From Bradyrhizobium rifense (GTDB taxonomy: Bacteria > Pseudomonadota > Alphaproteobacteria > Rhizobiales > Xanthobacteraceae): 64,000 bases of DNA. Positions within the stretch are counted from its first letter, which is position 1. Each line of letters starts with the position of its first letter. Position numbers and translations under genes: made by a program. Under the pieces are notes generated by a model. That model was not told where the DNA came from and did no database searches. It saw only the letters and a program-made list of their open reading frames with translations. The DNA lies in NCBI RefSeq assembly GCF_008123425.1, contig NZ_VSSS01000088.1, positions 1-64,000 on the forward strand. Reading direction: 5' to 3'. Below are positions 32,856-44,141 of the stretch, one piece after another.

Positions 32856-33356
32856 GTGACGAACGAAAAACCCTACCGTCCCAATGTCGGCATCGCGCTG
32901 TTCAATGCCGACGGCCGTGTGCTGATCGGCCACCGCTTCAAGGGCGACGGCCCCGAGATCATTTTGCCCGGGCTCGACTGGCAGATGCCGCAGGGCGGCG
33001 TCGACGAGGGCGAGGTCTTGCGCGATGCCGCCATGCGCGAGCTCTGGGAGGAGACCAGCGTCGTCAGCGCCGACTATCTCGGCGAGACCGACTGGCTGAC
33101 TTACGAATTCCCGCCCTATGATGGACCGCAGACGCATCGGCTGGCGAAATTTCGCGGCCAGCGCCAGAAATGGTTCGCGCTGCGCTTCACCGGCAAGGAC
33201 GACGAGATCGACCCGCTGACGCCGCGCAACGGCCAGCCCGCGGAGTTCGATGCATGGCGCTGGGAGCGGCTCGACCGCGTCGCCGACATCGTGGTGCCGT
33301 TCCGCCGCGAGGTCTATCGCGCCGTGGCGGAACAGTTTGCGGCCTTCGCAAACTGA
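32856..33356 (+). CDS. RNA pyrophosphohydrolase-like Nudix protein, second copy
   Basis: A 166-residue paralogue of the preceding gene. It shares LDWQMPQGGVDEGE, the Nudix box ending MRELWEETSV, and FRGQRQKWFALRFTGKDDEI. The catalytic Glu residues of the REUxEE core are intact, so it should be active. The N-terminus differs (TNEKPYRPNVGIALFNADGR). The start is GTG at 32856. The tandem copy implies duplication; whether both decap RNA or one has moved to another nucleotide substrate cannot be told. The following 115 bp, up to the convergent cyclase, show no clear terminator. Confidence 0.88.
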   Translation: MTNEKPYRPNVGIALFNADGRVLIGHRFKGDGPEIILPGLDWQMPQGGVDEGEVLRDAAMRELWEETSVVSADYLGETDWLTYEFPPYDGPQTHRLAKFRGQRQKWFALRFTGKDDEIDPLTPRNGQPAEFDAWRWERLDRVADIVVPFRREVYRAVAEQFAAFAN

Positions 33357-33471
33357 AAACGCGAAAACAACCCCATGCACAGTAGCCGGCCGTTTTCGGC
33401 GCGATGCACGGCGGTCTCTACGAAGCCGCTGAGACGTCAGGCGAAATCAGCGAAAGCACGCAACGATCGCG

Positions 33472-35127
33472 CTAGTTCGTCGGCCCGACCGTAAACGGGC
33501 CGATCGCGATCACGTGGCAGTCGCTGTCGTGCTTGACACAGTCGGCCAGCGCGCCGTTGACGGCGGTCTGCTCGTCGGCGGCCTTCAGGCCGAGGCCGGG
33601 ACGGCCCAAGGAGCCGACGGCGACTGCGTTCCAGCCCATGCCGTCGCCGAGCTTGCGCACGACGTCGTCGCGCGCATCGGCCACGATCGAGGAATTGGTC
33701 GCGGCGTGGAAGAAGCCGGTGATCCTGAGCAGGGTCGGGATCGGCACGACGAAGACGTCGTCGACCGCGACGATCATGCAGGCCACGCCGGCGAACGCGC
33801 CGCAGGATTCCAGCGAACGCCGCGCCGACTCGTCCACGGTTGATGCGCCCAAAACCGTGAAATACTGACCGCCCGGACCGAGCGCGACCGACCGGGACTT
33901 CGCGGCCGGCACGAACATGTTCTCGAGACGGACTTTGGCCTGGTCGCGCAGCATCGGAAAGTCCTTCGACGCGAACGCTCGCTCGGTCACGGTGTCGTGC
34001 CGAACCCAGGGCTGTGGCGGCATCGGCGGCTTGCCGTGCGCGTAGACGACATTGTTGCCGACCGCATAGAGCTCGCAGCGCCGAGGCGATTGCGCGGCGT
34101 CGGCGCGCTTCTGGCACTGATCGAGCGCGGCATTGCGCGCGGCTTCCTCATTCTGCTGATTGAGTGCGGAACCGGTGAAGCCGGCGATGTTGAGGGCGAA
34201 GGCCTTGTAATCGCCGGCTGCGGCATATTCGTTGCTGAGATAGGTGCGCAGGCGCTCGCTGATGAAGGGCACCATATCCGCGGGGAAATTGCCGCCTGAG
34301 GCGGCCGGTGGCGACGGCATTGGCGTCGGCGTCACGGCGGCCGTTTGTGTCGGCGTCGACGTCGGCATGGGCGAGGGCATCGGCGCCTTTGAGGCTATCG
34401 TGGGTGTTGGGCTCGGCGATGGGGCTGCGATCGGGCCCGGCGCAGCCGCAGTCGATGACATCTGGGTGGTCTCAAGCTTGGTGAAATAGAGGAAGCCGCC
34501 AACACCGATGGCGACGACGCAGACCACGCCGACCACCAGCGGCCACATCCAGTTCGGCGCGGGCGCAGCCTTCGCGACCTTCTTCAGCTGCGGCGTGGAA
34601 TAGGTGCCGTCCTCGCGCCGCATCGCCACCATATAGGCGTGCACCGGCGTCGGGATGTTCTTCACCTCCTGCGCGCCGATGTCGGCGAACTGCACCGACA
34701 GCTTGTTGGCGACCTGCTCGTGCACGGCACGCGAGACGCAAATGCCGCCGACTTCGGCCAGCCCTTCGAGCCGGGCTGCGATGTTGACGCCGTCGCCGAG
34801 AAGATCGCCGTTGCGCTCGACCACGTCACCGATGGTGATGCCGATGCGGAACGACATCTGCCGGCTCGGCGGATAGGCCATATTGCGGGTTCGCAAGGAC
34901 TCCTGGATGTCGATCGCGCAGCGCACCGCATCGACCGCGCTGGGGAATTCCGCGAGCACGGCATCGCCGGCGGTGTTGAAGATCCGGCCGTTCGCTTTTG
35001 CAATGAAATCGTCGATGACTTCGCGGTAGGAAGCCAGACGCCGCAGCGTCTCTTCCTCGTCTTCCGCGACCAGTCTTGAGTAACCGGCAATATCGGCTGC
35101 AAAGATCGCTGCGATCTTGCGTTTCAT
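33472..35127 (-). CDS. Membrane class III adenylate/guanylate cyclase with C-terminal repeat domain
   Basis: A 551-residue protein, numbered from ATG 35127. Residues 1-170 form a class III cyclase catalytic domain: IFAADIAGYSRL (metal Asp12), FNTAGDAVLAEF (metal Asp55) and GVNIAARLEGLA (Asn115, Arg119). One membrane helix follows at about 194-215 (PLVVGVVCVVAIGVGGFLYF), then a Pro/Ser/Thr-rich linker to about 280. The C-terminal 260 residues show three similar blocks, each ending in a Cys pair (C338/C351, C442/C450, C530/C537) and resembling DUF4189. The cyclase faces the cytoplasm and the repeats the periplasm, so it may make cAMP in response to an envelope signal. The gene is downstream of atpC on the same strand. 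Confidence 0.85.
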   Translation of the reverse strand: MKRKIAAIFAADIAGYSRLVAEDEEETLRRLASYREVIDDFIAKANGRIFNTAGDAVLAEFPSAVDAVRCAIDIQESLRTRNMAYPPSRQMSFRIGITIGDVVERNGDLLGDGVNIAARLEGLAEVGGICVSRAVHEQVANKLSVQFADIGAQEVKNIPTPVHAYMVAMRREDGTYSTPQLKKVAKAAPAPNWMWPLVVGVVCVVAIGVGGFLYFTKLETTQMSSTAAAPGPIAAPSPSPTPTIASKAPMPSPMPTSTPTQTAAVTPTPMPSPPAASGGNFPADMVPFISERLRTYLSNEYAAAGDYKAFALNIAGFTGSALNQQNEEAARNAALDQCQKRADAAQSPRRCELYAVGNNVVYAHGKPPMPPQPWVRHDTVTERAFASKDFPMLRDQAKVRLENMFVPAAKSRSVALGPGGQYFTVLGASTVDESARRSLESCGAFAGVACMIVAVDDVFVVPIPTLLRITGFFHAATNSSIVADARDDVVRKLGDGMGWNAVAVGSLGRPGLGLKAADEQTAVNGALADCVKHDSDCHVIAIGPFTVGPTN

Positions 35128-35274
35128 CTGCAAAGGCCCTGGAACAAAATCCGCGAGCGCAGAATGCCGCTATCGGCGGCGCGGTGCAACAAAGTTTCAG
35201 CGCCCGCCACTTCCGTGACGAGCGCTGATTTTATTCCAGAATTTCTTGTGAGCCCCGAAGCCGCGCCCCGGGGC

Positions 35275-35682
35275 TTAATGCATAGCCGTCGAGCTGAGCT
35301 GCTGCTGGATGCTCTTGTAGTGATCGAGCCGCTCGATGGCCTGATCGAGCTCGCTGCCTTCGTGCTCCTTCAGCCCCTCTTCCATCTCCGAGATGGTCTC
35401 GGCGAACTGGGCGCGGTCGAGCTCGGCCAGCGACGTCGCGACGTCGGCGAGCACGGTCAGGCCCTTCTCCGAAACTTCGGCAAGGCCGCCGAGCACGATG
35501 ATCTTCTCGTGCTTGCCGCCGGTGGTGACGGTGAGGATGCCGGGGCGGATCGCAGCCACGACGGGCGCATGACCGGCCAGCACGCCGAAATCACCCTCGA
35601 CGCCGGGAATGTCGACCTGGTCGACTTCGCCCGAGAACGCGAGCTTTTCCGGAGAGACGAGATCGAAGTGGAAGGTGGCCAT
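35275..35682 (-). CDS. atpC: F1 ATP synthase epsilon subunit
   Basis: A 135-residue subunit opening MATFHFDLVSPEKLAFSGEV, with the beta-sandwich signature GDFGVLAGHAPVVAAIRPGI and a shortened C-terminal helical part. It links the gamma rotor to the c-ring and can inhibit ATP hydrolysis. The start at 35682 matches the family; an in-frame codon nine upstream is not needed. It is last of atpHAGDC. An inverted repeat overlapping the stop (AGCCCCG 35251-35257, CGGGGCT 35270-35276) may serve as the operon's terminator, but it lacks a U-run. Confidence 0.97.
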   Translation of the reverse strand: MATFHFDLVSPEKLAFSGEVDQVDIPGVEGDFGVLAGHAPVVAAIRPGILTVTTGGKHEKIIVLGGLAEVSEKGLTVLADVATSLAELDRAQFAETISEMEEGLKEHEGSELDQAIERLDHYKSIQQQLSSTAMH

Positions 35683-35754
35683 AAGAAACCTGCGAGTGGT
35701 GAGTGGCAAAAGAGGGAGCAGCTTTTCGCCACTCCCTATTCGCTAGTCGTGAGC

Positions 35755-37188
<1,434 letters not shown>

Positions 37189-37269
37189 TGAATGTCTCCT
37201 TCGATCCGAACCTGTAGACCACGGTCAGCTGACCGGGATGTTGCGTTGACGGGTACCGATGCGTCTTTG

Positions 37270-38142
37270 CTAGACGGCTTCGGCGCCCGAGATGATTTCG
37301 ATCAGTTCCTTGGTGATCTGCGCCTGACGGGTGCGGTTGTAGACCAGCGTCTGCTTGCGGATCATCTCACCGGCGTTGCGTGTCGCATTGTCCATCGCGC
37401 TCATCTGCGCGCCGTAGAACGAGGCGTTGTTCTCGAGCAGCGCGCGGAAGATCTGGACCGCGAGGTTGCGCGGCAGAAGACGGGTGAGAATCTCGTCCTC
37501 TTCCGGCTCGTATTCGTAAGACGTCGTGTTGGCGGCTGCCCCCGCCTCGACGACCAGCGGAATGATCTGCTGGGCGGTCGGGATCTGCGCGATCACCGAG
37601 CGGAAGCGCGAATAGAACAGCGTGCAGACGTCGAACTCGCCGTTGTCGAAGCGCGCCAGAATCTTCTTGGCGATATCCTCGGCGTTGACGAAGCCGAGCT
37701 GGCGAACACCGCGCAAATCGAGATGCTCGACGATCTGCTTGTCGAACAGACGGCGGAGCTGCTCGTAGCCCTTGCGGCCGACGCAGAAGAATTTCACTTC
37801 CTTGCCCTGCGCCATCAGCGCCTGGGCGCGCTCGCGGGCGAGACGCACGATCGACGAGTTGAAGGCGCCGGACAGGCCGCGCTCGCCGGTGCAGACCAGC
37901 AGCAGGTGAACCTGGTCACGGCCGGTGCCGGCCAGCAGCGTCGGCGCGCCGGGCGAACCCGCAGCCGCGCTGGCGATGTTGGAGATCACCGCGCTCATCT
38001 TGTCGGCATAGGGGCGTGCAGCTTCCGCTGCGGTCTGCGCACGGCGCAGCTTCGAGGCCGCGACCATCTGCATGGCCTTGGTGATCTTTTGCGTCGCCTT
38101 GGTGGAGGCGATGCGGACGCGCATGTCTTTAAGAGACGCCAT
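37270..38142 (-). CDS. atpG: F1 ATP synthase gamma subunit
   Basis: A 290-residue rotor subunit with the conserved start MASLKDMRVRIASTKATQKI, which forms the N-terminal coiled-coil half, and the matching C-terminal helix SAMDNATRNAGEMIRKQTLV with YNRTRQAQITKELIEIISGA. The middle domain has GERGLSGAFNSSIVR. It transmits torque between c-ring and beta subunits. It sits between atpA and atpD in the usual order. Confidence 0.98.
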   Translation of the reverse strand: MASLKDMRVRIASTKATQKITKAMQMVAASKLRRAQTAAEAARPYADKMSAVISNIASAAAGSPGAPTLLAGTGRDQVHLLLVCTGERGLSGAFNSSIVRLARERAQALMAQGKEVKFFCVGRKGYEQLRRLFDKQIVEHLDLRGVRQLGFVNAEDIAKKILARFDNGEFDVCTLFYSRFRSVIAQIPTAQQIIPLVVEAGAAANTTSYEYEPEEDEILTRLLPRNLAVQIFRALLENNASFYGAQMSAMDNATRNAGEMIRKQTLVYNRTRQAQITKELIEIISGAEAV

Positions 38143-38285
38143 TCTTCGTTCACCCCGGCGGTTCGACTGATGCGTCGGACCGCTAGCCTGTCCCTATCGC
38201 AATGCCCGGCCGGGCGCCGGGCACGCTTGTTTTTGGTTTGCCTCTCGCGAAGCGGTCACGGCCGGAAAATCCGGCCGCGTCCCAG

Positions 38286-39814
<1,529 letters not shown>

Positions 39815-39815
<1 letters not shown>

Positions 39816-40375
39816 CAGCCTGCCTCTTTCATCGCGTGCTTAATCGAATTGAGTTTGGTGCGAAGCGAACTATCGATCATCCGGCTGCCAAGCTTCACGA
39901 CGAGGCCACCGATGATCGAGGGATCGATCTTCACGTTGAGCGCGACGTCCTTGCCGGTCACCGACTTCAGGGCAACCTTGAGGGCGTCGAGATTCTTGTC
40001 CGAAAGCGCTTCCGCGACCGTGACGTCCGCGGTCGCCTCGCCCTTGAACTTGGCGACCAGGGCGCGGTAGGCGCGAATGACGTCAGTCACCACAAACAGG
40101 CGGCGATTGGCGGTCAGCACTTTCAGGAAATTGGCGGAGATGCCGGCGATACCGGCCTTGTCCAGCACGGCCGAGAGGGCCCTGGACTGGGCGTCGGCCG
40201 CGAAAACCGGGCTGCGGACCAGGCGCTTGAGATCAGCGCTTTCGTTCAGCAGCCCCTCGAACCTCTCGAGATCGGCTTTGACCTCGTCGACCACCTTCTG
40301 GTCGCGGGCCAGTTCAAACAAGGCCGTTGCATAACGGCCCGACACACCTGAAACGGACGTATCTTCTGCAGCCAC
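39815..40375 (-). CDS. atpH: F1 ATP synthase delta subunit
   Basis: A 186-residue stator protein that joins F1 to the b subunits. It has the family opening SGVSGRYATALFELARDQKV and the C-terminal hallmark VALNVKIDPSIIGGLVVKLG with SRMIDSSLRTKLNSI. It starts with GTG at 40375. It is first in atpHAGDC; the F0 genes are not in the window, as expected where F0 is a separate operon. The upstream 653-bp gap must contain the operon promoter. Confidence 0.97.
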
Positions 40376-41028
40376 AGACGCGCTCTTTTAGCTGTCAAAT
40401 TCGCAAGGGAAAAACCGTCGCCACGAAGCGGCGCCTAGCGATCCAAGCCCTTGGAATTCAAGCGGGACTTTGATTCTCGGCCGACACGGGACGTGCCGGG
40501 TCCGTTAAAATCGCGGCTTTGCTAACATAGCAGGCGCGCACGTGCAACATGACGGCAACTTAAAGGCTCAGCTGTTTCTCGCCAGTTCGTCGCACGCTGT
40601 GATCAGAGATCGCTGCCCTGACGGGAAGCTGTGGTGAACCTGCCACGCCACGGAATTGCCAGTTACGGCGGCAGCCGGCCCATTCGTTCCTGCCCTCAGC
40701 GCATAGCGGCCATGAACACGGATCGCTGAGGCGTGAACAAATCCGCCTCAGCCTCGTCCGTCGAATACTTACCCAATTCTAAACGCAGGGTGTGATGACT
40801 TCGTTTTACAGTATTCGAAAGTAATCGATGCGTTAATAAATCGTTAAGGCGAAATATTACGGAACATCAGTTGAATATCGGTTCTGGTCACAAGATGTTT
40901 CATCACGACACAGATAGGATTTACTGCCCAATTCACGCCTTATTAGGGATCGAAACGCCAACCCGCTCGCAAACTCATGGGGGCTCCACTGGCCACATAT
41001 GTGGCAATACTAGCGTAGGGACCACTAA
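40376..41028. other. Intergenic region between atpH and the RlpA-like gene
   Basis: A 653-bp divergent region. The half next to atpH is GC-rich; the part from about 40790 to 40960 is distinctly AT-rich and contains a CtrA-type box at 40833-40847. I found no protein-coding signal, tRNA or clear promoter. A small RNA here cannot be excluded. Confidence 0.5.
40833..40847 (+). promoter_or_regulatory. CtrA-type box TTAA-N7-TTAA
   Basis: TTAATAAATCGTTAA fits the full CtrA consensus TTAA-N7-TTAA exactly. It lies 182 bp upstream of the RlpA-like gene, a cell-envelope gene of the kind CtrA controls in alphaproteobacteria. In an AT-rich patch the motif can arise by chance. Confidence 0.45.
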
Positions 41029-41538
41029 ATGCTGTCTTTGAAGACGCTGGGCACCGTGACCCGGCCGCGTACGGCGCTCGCTTTCGTCGCCGCAACTCTC
41101 CTCGTTGGGGGAACTGCCACCGAAGCTTCCGCCAAATCCAGGCATCACCACCGGTACTCTCACCATCATCACGGCCACCAGGCCCAGGACGACACCAACG
41201 CGACCTCCGATTGGCGCAACGCCAATGCGTCGATGACGCCGTCGTCGGGCACCGGCCGCAGCTTCTCGGGCATGGCCTCCTATTACGGCAACGAGTCCGG
41301 CAGCCGCACCGCCTCGGGCCAGCGCTTCAACCAGAACGCCATGACCGCGGCGCACCGTTCGCTGCCGTTCGGCACCAAGCTGCGCGTCACCCATGGCGGC
41401 TCGAGTGTCATCGTCACCATCAATGACCGTGGCCCGTTCGTGCGCGGCCGCGTGCTCGACCTCTCCACGGGTGCAGCCCGCGCCATCGGCCTCACCGGTG
41501 CCGGCGTCGGCCGCGTTACCGCGGAAGTCGTCTCGTAA
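41029..41538 (+). CDS. RlpA-like septal ring / double-psi beta-barrel protein
   Basis: A 169-residue secreted protein. The signal peptide (ALAFVAATLLVGGTATEASA) is followed by a His-rich segment (HHHRYSHHHHGHQ, about residues 39-51) and a C-terminal RlpA domain: GMASYYGNESGSRTASGQRF, MTAAHRSLPFGTKLRVTHG, VTINDRGPFVRGRVLDLSTG and AIGLTGAGVGRVTAEVV. RlpA proteins cleave or bind denuded septal glycan; Asp and His active-site positions are kept (NDRGPF, AHRSLP). There is no SPOR domain and no lipobox. The His-rich stretch could bind metal. A strong terminator follows, and a CtrA-type box lies upstream. Confidence 0.9.
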   Translation: MLSLKTLGTVTRPRTALAFVAATLLVGGTATEASAKSRHHHRYSHHHHGHQAQDDTNATSDWRNANASMTPSSGTGRSFSGMASYYGNESGSRTASGQRFNQNAMTAAHRSLPFGTKLRVTHGGSSVIVTINDRGPFVRGRVLDLSTGAARAIGLTGAGVGRVTAEVVS

Positions 41539-41559
41539 GGACGCGAGCAGCGTGAAATA

Positions 41560-41592
41560 AGCCCGCCGTCTTGGGGAACGGCGGGCTTTTTT
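41560..41592 (+). terminator. Intrinsic terminator of the RlpA-like gene
   Basis: AGCCCGCCGT (41560-41569) pairs with ACGGCGGGCT (41578-41587), followed by six T residues. It lies 22 bp after the stop codon. Confidence 0.9.
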
Positions 41593-41606
41593 GTTGGCGC
41601 CGATTC

Positions 41607-41692
41607 GTAGCCCGGATGGAGCGCAGCGAAATCCGGGGTTCTCACCTTGCGGACAGACTTTCCCGGATTGCGCTTCGCTCCATCCGGGCTAC
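41607..41692. repeat. Inverted pair of GTAGCCCGGATGGAGCGxAGCG repeats
   Basis: The left arm (41607-41638) reads GTAGCCCGGATGGAGCGCAG and onward; the right arm (41662-41692) is its inverted copy, ending in CTCCATCCGGGCTAC. The arms differ at a few positions near their inner ends. This is a common type of dispersed palindrome in Bradyrhizobium-like genomes. Confidence 0.7.
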
Positions 41693-41712
41693 AGGTGGAT
41701 TTCATTTGCTCC

Positions 41713-41790
41713 GTCATTGCGAGCGAAGCGAAGCAATCCAGACTGCCACCGCGGTGGGACTCTGGATTGCTTCGCTTCGCTCGCAATGAC
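41713..41790. repeat. Perfect 30-bp inverted repeat (78-bp cruciform)
   Basis: The left arm (41713-41742) starts GTCATTGCGAGCGAAGCGAA; the right arm (41761-41790) is its exact reverse complement, ending CTCGCAATGAC. The 18-base centre itself contains the palindrome CCACCGCGGTGG. It lies between the RlpA-like gene and the 3' end of priA. Confidence 0.8.
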
Positions 41791-41807
41791 GGGGATAGAG
41801 CGGGGGC

Positions 41808-44018
41808 CTACAAAAAACTCTGCGGGTCGACGTCGACCTCGAGCTTTTGATTCCCCTTCGGCTTCGGGCACACCGCGAGCCAGTTCCGCAGATAATCCGA
41901 CAGATCAAAACCGCGCGCCGATTTCACCAGGATGCGGAAGCGGTAGCGGCCCTTGATCACGGCGAGCGGGGCTTCGGCCGGGCCCAGCACCATCACACGC
42001 TCGTCGCGCGGCGCGAGTGCGACGAGACGGCGGCCCAGGCCTTCGGCGCTCGGACGGTCGCCCGCCGAGATGATCAGGCTCGCGAGCCGGCCGAACGGCG
42101 GATAGAGCGTGCGCTCGCGTAAGTCGATCTCGCTGTCGTAGAAGGCCTCGCGGTCGCAGGCGATCAGCGCCTTCATCACGGGATGATCGGGCTGATGGGT
42201 CTGGAGATAGCCGACGCCGCGGCCCTGCTCGCGCCCGGCGCGGCCGATCACCTGGTTGAGCAATTGCCAGGTGCGTTCCGCTGCACGCGGATCGCCGTTG
42301 CTAAGGCCGAGATCCGCGTCGACCACGCCGACCAGATTGAGCCGCGGGAAATTGTGCCCCTTGGCGACGAGTTGCGTGCCGATGATGATGTCGACGCGCC
42401 CCTCCGCGATCTCGGCAAGCTCGCTGCGCATCGTCTCGATCGAGGTGATGAGGTCGCTCGACAGCACCATGGTGCGCGCGTTCGGAAACAGCGCGGCCGC
42501 CTCCTCCTGCAGGCGCTCGACGCCGGGGCCGACCGCGACAAGCGATTCCTCCGCCGCGCAATGCGGGCAGGTCTGCGGGCGTGGCATCGAGAAGCCGCAA
42601 TGGTGACAAACGAGGCGCTGGCGAAAGCGGTGATCGACCAGCCAGGCATCGCAGATCGTGCAGGCAAAGCGATGGCCGCAGGCACGACACAGCGTCAGCG
42701 GCGCATAGCCGCGGCGGTTGAGGAACAGCAGCGCCTGCTCGTGCTTTTCGATCGCGGTTCTGATCTCGCCCGCCAGCCGCGGCGAAATGAAGCGGCCGCG
42801 CGCAGGCGGCTCGCGACGCATGTCGATCGCCTCGATATGCGGCATGTGCTGGCCGCCGAAGCGCGAGGGCAGCGCGATGCGCTGATAGCGGTTCTTGCGC
42901 GCATTGACCTCGGACTCGACCGACGGCGTCGCGGAGGCCAGCACGATCGGGATTTTTGCGATATGCGCGCGCACCACCGCCATGTCGCGGGCATGGTAAT
43001 GCACGCCCTCGTCCTGCTTGTAGGCCTGGTCGTGCTCTTCATCGACCACGATGAGGCCGAGATTGGCATAGGGCAGAAACAGCGCCGAACGCGCGCCGAC
43101 CACGACCGGCGCGGTCCCTTCCGAAATCGCCGCCCAATTGCGCGCGCGGGTGCGCGGCGTCAGCTCGGAGTGCCACTCGATCGGCCGCACGCCGAAACGT
43201 TGCGCGAAGCGATCGAGGAACTGGCCGGTGAGCGCGATCTCCGGCATCAGGATCAGCGTCTGCTTGCCGCGCCGGATCGATTCCGCGATCGCCTCGAAAT
43301 AGACCTCGGTCTTGCCCGAGCCGGTGACACCGTCGAGCAGCGCGACGTGGAAGGTGCCGTTGGCCGCGAGCGCGCGCATCGCATCCACGCCGGCGCGCTG
43401 CAGCGGCGAAAAATCCGGCCGGCCGAAATCCGGATCGGGCGCCGGCGGCGGTGGCGGCGGCGGCATCGGCTCGACCGTCAGCGTGCCTTCGTCGACCAGA
43501 CCGTCGATCACGCCGGCCGACACGCCGGCTTCCTTGGCGGCCTCGGATTTGGCGTGCAGCAGCCGGTCCGACAGCACCTCCATCACGCGCTGCCGTGCCG
43601 GCGTCAGCCGCTTCGGGGGATCGCCGACCAGGCGCACGCCGGCGCGCACGCGCTCGGGCCCGAGATTCTCGCCCATCCGCAGGCACATCCGCAGCACCAT
43701 GCCGCGCGGGCTCAGCGTGTAATTGGCGACCCAGTCGACGACGGAACGCAGCTCACCCTTCAGCGGCGGAAGATCGAGCTTCTCGTTGACCTCCTTGAGG
43801 CGGTTGTGCAGGCGCGGATCGGGATTGGCGTTTTCCGCCCAGACCACGGCGAGCACCTCGCGCGGCCCGAGCGGCACGCCGACGAGATCGCCGGCCTTCA
43901 GCTCCATGCCGCGCGGCACCTTGTAGGAATAGGTCTGGTCGAGCGCGACCGGCACCAGCACGTCGACCATGCGGGTCGCGTTGGCGGGGGCGGTTTGGCT
44001 GCGCGACGAATGATCCAT
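41808..44018 (-). CDS. priA: Primosomal protein N' (replication restart helicase PriA)
   Basis: A 736-residue superfamily 2 helicase that reloads the replisome at stalled forks. Motifs: Walker A GVTGSGKTEVYFEAI, Walker B VVDEEHDQAYKQD, ATPSVESE, and the PriA zinc cluster CRACGHRFACTICDAWLVDH plus CHHCGFSMPRPQTCPHCAAE. The N-terminal DNA-binding part includes MVDVLVPVALDQTYSYKVP. A Pro-rich insert (about residues 185-200) separates it from the helicase. The ATG at 44018 is chosen; a TTG one codon earlier and an ATG at the MVDV position are alternatives. It is divergent from xerC. Confidence 0.97.
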   Translation of the reverse strand: MDHSSRSQTAPANATRMVDVLVPVALDQTYSYKVPRGMELKAGDLVGVPLGPREVLAVVWAENANPDPRLHNRLKEVNEKLDLPPLKGELRSVVDWVANYTLSPRGMVLRMCLRMGENLGPERVRAGVRLVGDPPKRLTPARQRVMEVLSDRLLHAKSEAAKEAGVSAGVIDGLVDEGTLTVEPMPPPPPPPAPDPDFGRPDFSPLQRAGVDAMRALAANGTFHVALLDGVTGSGKTEVYFEAIAESIRRGKQTLILMPEIALTGQFLDRFAQRFGVRPIEWHSELTPRTRARNWAAISEGTAPVVVGARSALFLPYANLGLIVVDEEHDQAYKQDEGVHYHARDMAVVRAHIAKIPIVLASATPSVESEVNARKNRYQRIALPSRFGGQHMPHIEAIDMRREPPARGRFISPRLAGEIRTAIEKHEQALLFLNRRGYAPLTLCRACGHRFACTICDAWLVDHRFRQRLVCHHCGFSMPRPQTCPHCAAEESLVAVGPGVERLQEEAAALFPNARTMVLSSDLITSIETMRSELAEIAEGRVDIIIGTQLVAKGHNFPRLNLVGVVDADLGLSNGDPRAAERTWQLLNQVIGRAGREQGRGVGYLQTHQPDHPVMKALIACDREAFYDSEIDLRERTLYPPFGRLASLIISAGDRPSAEGLGRRLVALAPRDERVMVLGPAEAPLAVIKGRYRFRILVKSARGFDLSDYLRNWLAVCPKPKGNQKLEVDVDPQSFL

Positions 44019-44141
44019 CAATGATCTTTGGGTGGAGAATCGGAACCTGGGGGCCTTGAGGCTAGCCGCCCGAGGCCGCCTTAGCGAACAGTAAAGGGGT
44101 GTGATGCGATATACTGTGCGGAATCATTACGTCCAGAGCGC

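Noticed and set aside
41713..41790. Insertion sequence terminal repeats
   Set aside because: The perfect inverted arms enclose only 18 bases and no transposase; a dispersed palindromic repeat explains it better.
42183..44024. 613-codon open frame on the plus strand
   Set aside because: Antisense to priA; low-complexity Arg/His/Asp-rich translation typical of shadow frames.
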